Source of the DNA: CAVQDV01 sp963711375
GTDB taxonomy: Bacteria > Pseudomonadota > Gammaproteobacteria > Coxiellales > Coxiellaceae
Length of the DNA: 64,000 nt
Assembly: GCA_963711375.1 (NCBI GenBank)
Contig: CAVQDV010000005.1
Coordinates: forward strand, 2,542,001-2,606,000
Reading direction: 5' to 3'
Shown here in pieces: positions 19,852 to 28,241 of this stretch. Position numbers and translations under genes: made by a program. Each line of letters begins with the position of its first letter. Within the stretch, counting starts at the first letter, position 1. The notes beneath the pieces are model-generated. The model had not been told where the DNA came from, did no database searches, and saw only the letters and a list, made by a program, of their open reading frames with translations.

Positions 19852-20310
19852 ATGGATATCAAAATACGTGAAGCGATGGAAACTGATTTATCCGATATCC
19901 TAAGCCTGTATAAGCAACTTGCTACAGATGACGATAAATGCCTTACTTTAGATTCGACAAAGACACAATTCAATAAATTAAAATCCTATCCCTACTACAA
20001 AATTTTCATTGCAGAAAATTCTAATGAAACTGTTGGTACTTTTGCGCTTCTGATAATGGATAATCTTGCCCATAGTGGATCTCCTTCAGGCATTCTTGAA
20101 AATGTTGTAGTTGATCGAGAACATCAAAATAAAGGGATCGGAAAAACCATGACAAATTTCGCTATGAGCCTTTGTAAAAATTCCGGTTGCTACAAATTAG
20201 CTCTATCCAGCAATATCAATCGAGCAGATGCTCATGCGTTCTATAAATCACTTAAATTTGAGCAACATGGCATAAGCTTTAAGATCGACTTAAAGAAAGA
20301 GCTAATGTAA
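19852..20310 (+). CDS. GNAT family N-acetyltransferase
   Basis: 152 aa from the ATG at 19852 (a TTG 9 nt upstream is the alternative). The fold signature is clear: an N-terminal IREAMETDLSDILSLY, then the acetyl-CoA loop VVDREHQNKGIGKTMTNFA (the Q/RxxGxG/A motif as QNKGIG) and a C-terminal NRADAHAFYKSLKFE typical of single-domain GNATs. Length is normal for the family. The acceptor substrate cannot be read from sequence. It follows the repressor on the same strand by about 60 bp and could be cotranscribed with it. Confidence 0.85.
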   Translation: MDIKIREAMETDLSDILSLYKQLATDDDKCLTLDSTKTQFNKLKSYPYYKIFIAENSNETVGTFALLIMDNLAHSGSPSGILENVVVDREHQNKGIGKTMTNFAMSLCKNSGCYKLALSSNINRADAHAFYKSLKFEQHGISFKIDLKKELM

Positions 20311-20356
20311 ATTGATAGCGATAAATGCTATGTTTCCTTTTAAGCCCAACGAGTTC

Positions 20357-21120
20357 TTATTTTCTCAAAGCATTTCTTACCCAGTCTCTAGAGGGATCAC
20401 AGAGAGCCAATATCGCAATCACAATTATCAAGGAGACGATATTCGCTATATTAGAAAACAATTTCCAGGCGAGATCAGTCGATGTCTCCCAATAAATTAC
20501 GGACAAGGGCAAAGGCCAAAAAGTGGCCCATAAAAAAATCCTGCGCATCGCAGTACTTGAAATTGGCAATAATTTAAACATCTTAATGAGCTCATATTTA
20601 TAAAACCGAAACAGAGCGAAACATACTATTATAGCTCCTGGGACAAAAATCCATAGCGGAGAAATATTAACCCTTGAACAAATTCACCAATATCACCCAT
20701 GATAAATGTGCGATTAATGTATGAAAGCATTTCCATCAAATTGATACTGGCTAGCCAAAAAAAGACACTTAAGAACAAAGAATTTCGTTTTATAAAATTC
20801 CGATTTATAAAAAAAATAGAAATTAAAAATAGCAGGAAGGTTATCGTAATGCCACTGATCCCTATTAGAGCCTCATGGGTTCCATGCCCTGATGCTAAAA
20901 TTTTGGCATAATCTACAGATTCTGAAACTGGAATTAAATACCAGCTTCCATAGTGAATTTCGAATGGCGAGGCTTTGTAGCCAAAAATCCAGGCAGTAGT
21001 GGCATGAGCATACTCGTGCATTAAAATCGCCACATAATAACTTAAGATTATACTTATCAAAGTAAAAAATAGGATTTTTAAAGGTTTTAAATACATACTT
21101 CGTCTCGTGTAAAGGTGCAT
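20357..21120 (-). pseudogene. Membrane metalloprotease-like gene (HExxH), frameshifted
   Basis: The first reading frame (20629-21120, 163 aa, GAGGT ribosome site) has several membrane helices and HEYAHA, an HExxH zinc motif placed in the first helix as in M50-type intramembrane proteases. It ends at a stop after VQGLIFLRYG. Shifting frame near 20670 joins VQG to VNISPLWIFVPGAIIVCFA and continues through two more hydrophobic segments to 20357. The shifted reading is open and protein-like, so a one-base indel most likely split a gene of about 250 codons. The remaining 163-residue product would keep the zinc motif but lose the C-terminal helices. Family assignment beyond HExxH membrane protein is uncertain. 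Confidence 0.7.
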
Positions 21121-21331
21121 GAAATTACCTCATTCAGTTTCCCTAAGATTCTTATTAAATAGCAGTATAGCCTTTTGTATTAGACAAATCATGCAACGAG
21201 CCACTACAAGTTCGATTAACGATTAATAAACACGAAGAGCTCTTGATTCAGCTTTCCTTTCCTCAACATTAGGGGGATTCTGATTACCTCCCTCACGATC
21301 ATCTAAATTCGCTCAACACTGCCAAAAACTC

Positions 21332-21658
21332 TCATTTTTTAGAGTCGAGCTCATGCTGCGTTTGATCATGATTCATCAAATAATTATTGGCCTCATCCGC
21401 TAAATAAAACTCTGTAAGTGAAAAATCACAGTAATAGGACTCTTTAATGAAAGGGTCATTTTGAATCAAGTTTTTGGCGGCTTCTTGAGATTCTGCTTGT
21501 ACAACCAGCATTGCACCCGAGTCATCCACAAAAGGCCCGCAAACCAGTAAATTACCAGATTGCTTTAATCGCTTTAAATGCGTTATGTGATTTATGAGAA
21601 GCTCCTCATCTAAGCCTGATTGACTTTTTCCACTCAAAAGAACTAAAAATGCGTTCAT
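21332..21658 (-). CDS. YciI-like protein (YCII domain)
   Basis: 108 aa from the ATG at 21658, which sits 4 nt after the preceding stop behind GTGAG; the upstream in-frame start would overlap the neighbour. It matches the small ferredoxin-like YCII fold: FLVLLSGKS at the start, NHITHLKRLKQSGNLLVCGPF (the conserved His and the G-F of the putative active site) and AAKNLIQNDPF. YciI proteins are small and mostly of unknown reaction. It forms a tight two-gene unit with the SnoaL-like gene upstream. A second, core-genome YciI is at 51538. Confidence 0.8.
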   Translation of the reverse strand: MNAFLVLLSGKSQSGLDEELLINHITHLKRLKQSGNLLVCGPFVDDSGAMLVVQAESQEAAKNLIQNDPFIKESYYCDFSLTEFYLADEANNYLMNHDQTQHELDSKK

Positions 21659-21662
21659 CAAA

Positions 21663-22085
21663 TTACTCACTTCGGCGATATTCATCGTTTTTAATCACAT
21701 TAAATCCGCACCAACCCCAATAAACTCGGTGATGCATAATTAGGCCGTCTTTTAATTGCATTATTTCAACAAAATCCATTTGCTCACCAGTAGGTGTCAG
21801 TCTAGGATATTCCCACATTAGCGTTTCCCCATCCGTAAAATATTTTTTGCGATAATATTGGCGCTTTTCTGGTTTTCGTTCTGCTACAAGCTCTAAAAGC
21901 TTTCGAATTTCATTATGACCTTGACAAATACCTCGCTCGATTTTCATGAGATGGGGAATTATCGGAGATTCAAGAATAGCATCTTTGTGATAAAGCACTA
22001 GCAGCGCCTCCACATTATTTTCGCTCAGTGCGGCGTCCCATTCATGATAAATTCGATCGGCATGAACCATTTTTTCGTCTTTCAT
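21663..22085 (-). CDS. SnoaL / NTF2-like protein
   Basis: 140 aa from the ATG at 22085 (GGAG 6 nt upstream; a TTG further up is less likely). The pattern ADRIYHEWDAALSENNVEALLVLYHKDAILESP followed by a beta-rich half ending DGLIMHHRVYWGWCGF is that of NTF2-like cone-fold proteins of the SnoaL group, which bind or isomerise small hydrophobic molecules. The start codon overlaps (ATGA) the stop of a broken reading frame upstream. The stop lies 4 nt before the YciI gene, so the genes were probably translated as a coupled operon. Substrate unknown. Confidence 0.75.
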   Translation of the reverse strand: MKDEKMVHADRIYHEWDAALSENNVEALLVLYHKDAILESPIIPHLMKIERGICQGHNEIRKLLELVAERKPEKRQYYRKKYFTDGETLMWEYPRLTPTGEQMDFVEIMQLKDGLIMHHRVYWGWCGFNVIKNDEYRRSE

Positions 22086-22300
22086 TTTTTCTCCAAAAAA
22101 ATTAACCAATGATTTTTTTTTAACAATAAAATCTTGTTTGGATACATATTATTGCACCATTCAAGCTTTTGCTGAACTTCTTCTTGAACCAGTTCCTCCT
22201 TGTCACATTCAAAGAAACCAAAGCTTTCATAAAAATCCCCCCTAATTCGGCCGATTTTTTATCAAGATGGGCCAAAAGACCAAGGCCGGCCTATTTACAG
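22082..22300 (-). pseudogene. Degraded acetyltransferase-like remnant
   Basis: On the minus strand an open frame ending at 22082 reads GDFYESFGFFECDKEELVQEE and continues to LIFLEKK. FYESFGF resembles the last conserved motif of GNAT enzymes (xFYExxGF). Upstream sequence gives more protein-like text (AHLDKKSAELGG) only in another frame, the switch falling on a run of six G near 22240. There is no intact start. Its stop overlaps the ATG of the SnoaL-like gene, which suggests it was once the first gene of that operon. Confidence 0.4.
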
Positions 22301-22734
22301 TTCAGCGATAGCAATTCGCTCATTCGATAAAGTTGAGAGAAAAAAATCGATATCATTATAGTTGCCACTGGCCCACTGAATATCGCCCTCCCAAGCTAAT
22401 CACATTTTAACCATATTAACACCATCAATCTCTTCTGCTGAAACAATAAAAAACCTAAATTCTTCGGTTTGCTCAAGGACTCAGAACTCGAGGAACTTCA
22501 TACTGGAGGTTAATTCTAGCAAGCTTACCGCAAAATGAACATCCATGCTTTATACTCTGAGATAAGCTTGATCTCCTCCATTGCAGAAGAAGCGGTTAGC
22601 CATTTTAGCTCTTGGATAAAAGAATTCGTGAAAGAATATTTCCATCTTCGAATCAGCTCCCATTTAAAGGCCTAGCTCAATTTGTTACAATTGATTTGAT
22701 TTAAGATGCATTAAAAACTTGTGGGGGTACTCCA
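22301..22734. other. Intergenic stretch without a recognisable gene
   Basis: About 430 bp with no convincing ORF on either strand. It is AT-rich and holds scattered short open frames (for example around 22540-22680) that look like decayed coding sequence. The last 60 bp should carry the promoter of the next SnoaL-like gene, but no strong -35/-10 pair stands out. Confidence 0.4.
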
Positions 22735-23136
22735 ATGAATGAAAAAAATGCTTTTAATCTCATTTCGCAATTCATCAACGGTTGGAAGCAAAATAATCTT
22801 CAAATGATTGTATCTTCCCTAGATGAACACTGCCAAGTTATCGAATCTCATGGGCCAACCTACGATGGCATTTCCGAAATAAAGCATTGGTTTACATCTT
22901 GGCTTGAGGCAGAAAGTCTGGTTAAAAAATGGGATATTATGTCGTACTTTTTCCAGAAAGAAAAAGATACAGCTTTTGTCGAGTGGGATTTTTCTTACCT
23001 GTCAAAGGGTGTGGAACATTCATTGCCTGGGATTAGCGTGGTTAAATTTACTGAACAGAAAATTGCGTTAATTCAAGAATATCGAATGACTCACAAAGCC
23101 TATGCCTGGAAAGGCGACGAACTAAAATCAGGCTAA
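22735..23136 (+). CDS. SnoaL / NTF2-like protein
   Basis: 133 aa, ATG preceded by GGGGGT. The order FNLISQFINGWKQNNLQMIVSSLDEHCQVIESHGPTYDG...IKHWFTSWL followed by alternating strands (TAFVEWDFSYL, ISVVKFTEQKIALIQEYRMT) is typical of the nuclear transport factor 2-like superfamily, SnoaL-like branch. Such proteins are small cytosolic enzymes or ligand-binding modules. No catalytic residue set can be assigned. It is not closely similar to the SnoaL-like gene at 21663 and is transcribed in the opposite direction. Confidence 0.7.
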   Translation: MNEKNAFNLISQFINGWKQNNLQMIVSSLDEHCQVIESHGPTYDGISEIKHWFTSWLEAESLVKKWDIMSYFFQKEKDTAFVEWDFSYLSKGVEHSLPGISVVKFTEQKIALIQEYRMTHKAYAWKGDELKSG

Positions 23137-23392
23137 AAAGGTTGAACTCATGTCCTACATGATTTTTCTTTACAGAGAACGATATTTTTTATTCTTTGAT
23201 TGAAACATTCAATGTGAAGGGGATTGAGCCTATGAAAGAATACTGGAGAGATTAATTTTTAACTTGTTATTTATTTTTTCCTGCTGTGACTGGGAATTGT
23301 GTGCAATAAATTGGGCACAGTAATAACTAAAGCACATAAAGGTGATAACACTATCAGGGCCTTTAAATGAGCAAAAACTCTAGCGATAAAGC

Positions 23393-23632
23393 TTAGTTTT
23401 CACAAAAAATAAAGAGCAAATCCACCAAATTTTTAGCTTCACTTTTACTTAAATAGTCTTGATTTCGATGCACGCTACAAAGCTTAGTCTCTGGAATTAG
23501 GAGTGCTGTTGAGAGCTCTACAAAATTCCGCCTCGAAATCTTTAGTAGCAAATCAATTAAATAACCTTGGCATTCTGGCTTTAGTCTAAATTCAAGATTG
23601 AAATAATAGGGCTTTAAATTTTTCTTATTCAC
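23393..23632 (-). CDS. Hypothetical protein
   Basis: 79 aa from a GTG at 23632 with GGAAG about 7 nt upstream. I do not recognise it. The sequence is compact and probably soluble, with alternating charged and aliphatic residues (YLIDLLLKISRRNFVELSTALLIPETKLCSV), a run suggestive of helical packing, and a C-terminal SEAKNLVDLLFIFCEN. It lies alone between a SnoaL-like gene and the two-component pair and points away from both. It could be a truncated regulator, but nothing proves that. Confidence 0.5.
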   Translation of the reverse strand: MNKKNLKPYYFNLEFRLKPECQGYLIDLLLKISRRNFVELSTALLIPETKLCSVHRNQDYLSKSEAKNLVDLLFIFCEN

Positions 23633-23928
23633 GACTGACTTCCTTATTTAATTTGTCGATTACAATAATTTTAAATGAACTTTCTTCATTAAGCATTCAC
23701 CATTTTTAAATTTACTGATTCTTTATTTTTCATCAGGTTAGTCCTAATTATTCACCGTTTTTTTTGAGACTCCGGTTTGTTACGGGCTTATGCCAAGCTC
23801 AAAACTGCGGCAAAAATCAATCAATCGCTTTATGAGATAATTATCTGTCTCTTTAGAGCAGGCACTGGCTTGCTAGAGAAAGAGCTTTGTTTTAAAGTCT
23901 TTTACTGGAATCAAATCAGGGAGATCGA

Positions 23929-24573
23929 ATGACAGCAAATAGCCGAAAAATTAGTCTTATCGAGGACAGCGAAATTCATTTGGAGTGGTTTAAGTGCGAG
24001 CTTCTCGTCGATAAAACTCTAAATCTCGTGAGCGCAGATACTACTGGCCGGGAGGGACTTGAATCCGTAAAGGCGCATAAACCAGAACTCGTGCTTTTGG
24101 ATTTTCAACTGAAAGATCTCACAGGCCTTGAAGTGGCGCGTAGAATCAAAGCTTATGATCCAGGAATAAAAATATTCATGCTAACGGCGCACACGGAGCA
24201 ATCTATTCTTGAGAGGCTTATGCATGATAAAAATGTGGATGCCATTTCAATTAAAGGTTCCCCTAATATTGAAAGAGATTTTTTAATAGCCATTCACTCC
24301 GTTTTGCAAGGCAACCCTCATCTGGATTCTTCGATACTCACTCAACTTCGTGAATCCCGAGTTTTTCCTGGAATTCAAGAATTAACCTCCCGCGAATTTG
24401 AGGTTTTTATACAAATAAGCTGCGGAAAAAAAGATACAGAAATTGCTAAGGATTTATTTATTGAGCTTTCAGGTGTCAGAAATTTAAAATCCCGAATAGC
24501 AAAAAAAATTAAAGATGATAACATAAAACGATTAATAAAGAGTTTACTGGAAAATGCCAATGTGGAGGAATAA
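23929..24573 (+). CDS. Response regulator, receiver plus LuxR-type HTH
   Basis: 214 aa, ATG behind GGGAGA. The receiver domain (about 5-125) has the acidic pair (IEDSE), phospho-acceptor Asp58 (LVLLDFQL), Thr86 (MLTAH) and Lys109 (SIKG). A LuxR/GerE-type HTH follows (about 148-200: LTSREFEVFIQISCGKKDTEIAKDLF), so it is a NarL/FixJ-type transcription regulator. The adjoining kinase starts on the base after its stop, so the two are one translational unit and should be cognate partners. Regulated genes are unknown; island genes and the neighbouring synthase operon are the natural candidates. Confidence 0.88.
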   Translation: MTANSRKISLIEDSEIHLEWFKCELLVDKTLNLVSADTTGREGLESVKAHKPELVLLDFQLKDLTGLEVARRIKAYDPGIKIFMLTAHTEQSILERLMHDKNVDAISIKGSPNIERDFLIAIHSVLQGNPHLDSSILTQLRESRVFPGIQELTSREFEVFIQISCGKKDTEIAKDLFIELSGVRNLKSRIAKKIKDDNIKRLIKSLLENANVEE

Positions 24574-26298
24574 ATGAGCGCCATTACTGTCTCTTTCACG
24601 CAGTTCGTTGCAGATTGTAGCATGCTATTTTTTGGCTGCTTAGCTTTTGGAAAAGCTAAAAATAGTCAATCCAAAATATTTTTCGGCCTCATTTTAATTA
24701 GCATACTGTTCGCTACATTCTCTAACGAAATCCAAAATTTGACCGTCAATTTTTTCAAGATAAGTCCAATTACTCCAATGATTGATACGTTTTGGACTCT
24801 GCCCTACGTGACTTTTTTATTAGTCCAAATTCTCTCCTGGTCCTATTTATTATTTATTAATCGCCATTCTTCCAATCAGAAATCTTGGCTCAAGCGATCT
24901 GCCTATCTACAATCTGCTATGGTTTTAGCACTGACATTTTTCATTATTTTTGCTTTTAAAAACGATTTTCTCAAAAATTTGAGTAGCATCGAAATATTCA
25001 ATTCTTTGCTTGAGTCTGCATTATTTATTCTAATTTTGCCATGCTTAACGAGATCAAAAAGTAAAGCGCTTTCCCTAATTGCAACAGGCTTTTTGTTTGC
25101 GATCGCCTTTAATTTAGCTCACCGATTTGCCCATGCGTCTGGGCATTATCATGAAATATTAAGCACCCTTTGGTTGATTTGCCCTCTTATTGTAGTAGCT
25201 GGACTGGTGGTGGCTATCAAAAGCCCTTCAAACATTACGGATTTTTTTGAGAAAAACTCGATCCATGTTTTGGTCAGTACCTTTACTTTATCGGCGACTT
25301 TTATTACCTTATTTTTTGCCATCGCTGGATTTTTAATCTCCCCTTCGGAATCCAGGGACTCCAATTTTCTGCCAGAAAATATGGCCTCCGTTCTTGTGTT
25401 TTCATTTTCTTTATCGGTTTTATTGAGCAAGCTTTCTGCCAACTATTTTTCAAGGCATTTAGGCCAACTCTCCGAACGTGTTAATCTTATTCAAAACCAT
25501 GCAAGCAGCATTGATCAATTACCTCAGAATTCTTCTCAAATTCATGAAATCGGAAATCTTGATCGATTCATTTTAAAAACCATCGATCAACTTCAGGCGG
25601 CAAATCGAGTGAAATCTGAATTCCTGCGCAATATGTCCCATGATTTTCGAACACCGGCCTCCGGTATTCGACAAATGTCAAATTCCATCTATAAGAGAAT
25701 GCCCGAAAATGACCTGAAAAGGCTTCAGAAATTAATCGTGGATTCTTCGAGCCAACTCATGAATTTATTGGATGAAGTTTTGCATTACTCCCATTTAGAA
25801 AATATAAATTCCAAGTCCATCGCAAAAAAACTTGACGTAATTCCAGTCGTAGAAGAGATTATTTCTTTTTCTTTGCCAAAAATAGAGGAAAATGGCCTCT
25901 GCATCAAAACCCATTTTTCAAAAGAATCCATAGAATATGACGGCGATCGAATGCTCTTGCATCGCATTCTGCTTAATCTCGTTTCAAACGCCGTAAAATT
26001 TACTCCAAAAGGCTTTATTGAGATCTCGGTTTCTGAAGCATTTGAATCTGATAGTCACTTTTTACGAATCTCAGTGAAGGATACTGGAATCGGAATCGCC
26101 AGAGAGCATCTAGCTTCCATATTTGAACCCTTCTATCGCGTGCAATCCAGTGATTTGAGCTCAAACTCTGGCATCGGCCTAGGCCTCACTAACGTGAAGT
26201 TGATGCTGCGCAAAATGCAGGGAGAAATCGCCGTGGAAAGTCTTTTTGGCGAGGGTTCCACCTTCACCCTTCTCTTACCTCAAACGTTCGTGGCTTAG
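24574..26298 (+). CDS. Membrane sensor histidine kinase
   Basis: 574 aa, with its ATG directly after the regulator's TAA and GGAGG just before. About seven or eight hydrophobic segments fill residues 1-290 with no large periplasmic loop, so signal sensing is probably within the membrane. Then come a HisKA domain with His356 (NMSHDFRTP), and an HATPase domain with N box (NLVSNAVKFT), G1 (DTGIGI) and G2 (GIGLGLTNVKLM). All catalytic boxes are present, so it should be active. The ligand is not evident. The organisation recalls membrane-embedded kinases such as those of quorum-sensing systems in Legionella, but that is only an analogy. Confidence 0.9.
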   Translation: MSAITVSFTQFVADCSMLFFGCLAFGKAKNSQSKIFFGLILISILFATFSNEIQNLTVNFFKISPITPMIDTFWTLPYVTFLLVQILSWSYLLFINRHSSNQKSWLKRSAYLQSAMVLALTFFIIFAFKNDFLKNLSSIEIFNSLLESALFILILPCLTRSKSKALSLIATGFLFAIAFNLAHRFAHASGHYHEILSTLWLICPLIVVAGLVVAIKSPSNITDFFEKNSIHVLVSTFTLSATFITLFFAIAGFLISPSESRDSNFLPENMASVLVFSFSLSVLLSKLSANYFSRHLGQLSERVNLIQNHASSIDQLPQNSSQIHEIGNLDRFILKTIDQLQAANRVKSEFLRNMSHDFRTPASGIRQMSNSIYKRMPENDLKRLQKLIVDSSSQLMNLLDEVLHYSHLENINSKSIAKKLDVIPVVEEIISFSLPKIEENGLCIKTHFSKESIEYDGDRMLLHRILLNLVSNAVKFTPKGFIEISVSEAFESDSHFLRISVKDTGIGIAREHLASIFEPFYRVQSSDLSSNSGIGLGLTNVKLMLRKMQGEIAVESLFGEGSTFTLLLPQTFVA

Positions 26299-26364
26299 CA
26301 TATGGCAAAAAACGTCAATTTATGCTATTATCCTTCTCAGATAAATCTTGAAAAGAGGCTCCTT

Positions 26365-26631
26365 ATGAACGTTTCGCTCACACCTGAACTGGAAAAATAC
26401 ATTCATGACAAAATCAACAGCGGATTGTACTCCTCCGCCAGCGAAGTGGTTAGAGAATCTTTACGGCTCATGCACACTTATGACGACCTTCAACAACATC
26501 GGATTGATCAGCTTAATCAAGCTATAGACTTGGGTTTATCGCAGATAAAATCTGGAAAAACAGTATCAGCTTCAGAATCTTATGAGCGCATAAAGAAAAA
26601 AATTAATACTATTGCAAAAAGGAAAAAATGA
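26365..26631 (+). CDS. ParD/CC2985-type antitoxin
   Basis: 88 aa from the ATG at 26365 (GAGG about 10 nt upstream; the longer upstream start lacks a site). The N-terminal ribbon-helix-helix reads MNVSLTPELEKYIHDKINSGLYSSASEVVRESLRLM, the hallmark of type II ParD-family antitoxins, with a charged C-terminal tail for toxin binding. Its stop overlaps the start of the ParE-like reading frame by 4 nt. Such antitoxins bind their own promoter and neutralise ParE. The partner toxin here is broken, so this copy may now be only a DNA-binding protein. Confidence 0.87.
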   Translation: MNVSLTPELEKYIHDKINSGLYSSASEVVRESLRLMHTYDDLQQHRIDQLNQAIDLGLSQIKSGKTVSASESYERIKKKINTIAKRKK

Positions 26632-26921
26632 AATCCTACCGATTATCAGAAGTTGCCGAGCAAGATATTAGTGAAATTGTTTCCTATATCGCTGAAGAAA
26701 ATGCCCCTGCTTCATCTAGACTTTTGGACAAGCTGTATGAGGCCATTGATGATTTGGTTTTAAATCCACAGTTAGGTCACCGACGAGAAGATTTAACACT
26801 CCGAGCTGTACGTTTCTGACCTTTTAAGTCGCATTACCTGATTGTTTACACAGACACAAATCCGATAACAATCGTTCGGGTCTTGAGCGGATATCGGGAT
26901 ATATCAAGTTTACTAAGATAA
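26628..26921 (+). pseudogene. ParE/RelE-type toxin gene interrupted by an in-frame TGA
   Basis: Residues 1-63 (MKSYRLSEVAEQDISEIVSY...LTLRAVRF) are a ParE/RelE superfamily N-terminal part. Codon 64 is TGA (26817-26819). Beyond it the same frame stays open to 26921 and gives PFKSHYLIVYTDTNPITIVRVLSGYRDI, exactly the expected C-terminal half of ParE (RxxPxxxHxIxY...VxRVLHxxRD). Family members usually have Trp at this position, so a TGG-to-TGA change is the simplest explanation. The truncated product would lack the strand and residues needed for toxicity. Confidence 0.85.
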
Positions 26922-26945
26922 TCAAACCCACTGCAGGAGATAATT

Positions 26946-27305
26946 ATCGCCAGCGCTAAAAATCCTGAAATAGTCAAAATCACAAAATCTAGCGGAAATG
27001 TTTTTGCTGATATCGGAATCCCTGATCCTGAAAAATATTTAGCAAAGGCGAAATTAGCGCATCAAATTAACAATGTTATTGAAAAACGCCGCTTAAAACA
27101 AGTTGAAGCCGCCAAATTTCTCGGCATCGAACAACCCAAAGTTTCTGCTTTAAGTTGCGGCCACTTAGACGATTTTTCCATTGAACGCCTCATCGGTTTT
27201 TTAAATCGCTTAGATTGTGATGTTGAAATTGTGAATCCTTTCGGAGCATGCGCACTTCTGATGATTCAGAACAACACCTATTCCACAAGCTTAATCAAGC
27301 AATAG
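26946..27305 (+). pseudogene. XRE-family antitoxin-like gene without a start codon, fused to foreign 3' end
   Basis: The frame reads ASAKNPEIVKITKSSGNVFADIGIPDPEKYLAKAKLA, then an HTH (VIEKRRLKQVEAAKFLGIEQPKVSAL) and ERLIGFLNRLDCDVEIV, the usual layout of small XRE antitoxins of the HigA/RelE-partner type. There is no ATG, GTG or TTG. AGGAG (26935-26939) is followed after 6 nt by ATC (26946), just where ATG would be expected. The normal C-terminus is replaced after VEIVNPFGAC by out-of-frame ParD-like sequence. Both ends are therefore damaged. Confidence 0.75.
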
Positions 27306-27393
27306 AAATCGGTTTATCGCAAATAAAATCCGGAAAAACTGTATCGGCCTTAGATGCCTTTGAACGCATCAAGAAAAAAATTGCCCGCATAAG
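27244..27393 (+). pseudogene. ParD-like antitoxin remnant
   Basis: The frame MRTSDDSEQHLFHKLNQAIEIGLSQIKSGKTVSALDAFERIKKKIARI parallels the C-terminal half of the ParD protein at 26365 (LNQAIDLGLSQIKSGKTVSASESYERIKKKINTI), and the DNA is also clearly related. The ribbon-helix-helix half is missing. The join with the XRE gene near 27243 indicates a deletion or recombination between two toxin-antitoxin loci. Confidence 0.7.
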
Positions 27394-27401
27394 ATTAAAT
27401 C

Positions 27402-27475
27402 TTGCGCTGAACACGGGAGCTCAGAAGCGCTGGGCCCCTCTCGTCGTGCTCCCGAACCTCAGCTGTTCAGCGCAA
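27402..27475. repeat. Long imperfect hairpin
   Basis: TTGCGCTGAAC (27402-27412) is the exact inverse of GTTCAGCGCAA (27465-27475). Inside it, CGGGAGC (27414-27420) pairs with GCTCCCG (27448-27454). The structure sits between converging gene remnants and could be a two-way terminator or a small repeat element. Ends of the GCTGAAC/GTTCAGC type recall integron attC boundaries but deviate from RYYYAAC/GTTRRRY. Confidence 0.5.
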
Positions 27476-27495
27476 ATTGCCCACTTCTTTATATT

Positions 27496-27969
27496 TTAAT
27501 TAGCCACCAAAGTTGCAGTACAATTGGAAACAATTAAATCTCCCGTCGCATCATAATTATCAAATTGAATTGATGTCGTATGGCCATTTTGCCATCCCGA
27601 AAATGCGAGCACTCGATTACTTTTAATCGTGCCGCTCGAGGATGTGAAGCCCTCACCACCAAAATTGGTGCCGTAAAATTTAACGAACTCGTCAATAGTA
27701 ATGTTTACGACCATTGGATTTGATTGACTCGGAGCAGCAGCGCCGCCATTTTCTTGAATTTTATAATCACAAGAAATATTCCACCTCACAAGATCACCAT
27801 AGTCTGATAAGGGAGCTAGCGGAATGCTTTTTGAATTCATGGCACCCACCGCATGATTCACGATAACCCCACCTAAATTAACGACCGGCACACTAAAATT
27901 ACCAGCAGCCGCCAAGCTCGTAGAAAATAGAGCGATCATTCCAATGGATAATTTTGCATATTTCGTCAT
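27496..27969 (-). CDS. Secreted hypothetical protein
   Basis: 157 aa with a clear Sec signal peptide (MTKYAKLSIGMIALFSTSLAAAG, cleavage expected after AAA or AAAG). The mature part is rich in Ser, Asn, Gly and short beta-prone stretches (VVNITIDEFVKFYG, TTSIQFDNYDATGDLIVSNCTATLV) with two Cys (CDYK, NCTA) that could form a disulphide. I do not recognise a family. It is probably periplasmic or extracellular. It is a lone gene with its own upstream spacer of about 270 bp. Confidence 0.65.
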   Translation of the reverse strand: MTKYAKLSIGMIALFSTSLAAAGNFSVPVVNLGGVIVNHAVGAMNSKSIPLAPLSDYGDLVRWNISCDYKIQENGGAAAPSQSNPMVVNITIDEFVKFYGTNFGGEGFTSSSGTIKSNRVLAFSGWQNGHTTSIQFDNYDATGDLIVSNCTATLVAN

Positions 27970-28241
27970 AAAAACCTCCTAATTAACGTTATAAAGAAGC
28001 TCAGACTACGACTTCAACCATACTATGTAAATGCTTAGGATTTTTAAAAATTCTGCTATCAGGAGAATGGTGCAAATTATTTCATTTTCTGGTCAGTGTT
28101 TTCATTTCATTAGCAAAAAAAAATAATCGTAATCAAAATAATTTGAGTATATACCAATTTTTAGAGTCACTCATTTGAGCGTTTGCTTTCGAGAAAACTG
28201 TGTAACCTTACATAGCCTAATTCAAAACACACTGTTCTTAG

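Noticed and set aside
26628..26921. TGA read as tryptophan in this organism
   Set aside because: TGA ends other genes here, for example the repressor at 19789, and only this gene would need recoding.
27402..27475. Integron attC site
   Set aside because: The outer arms GCTGAAC/GTTCAGC break the RYYYAAC/GTTRRRY rule, and there is no integron integrase or cassette array.
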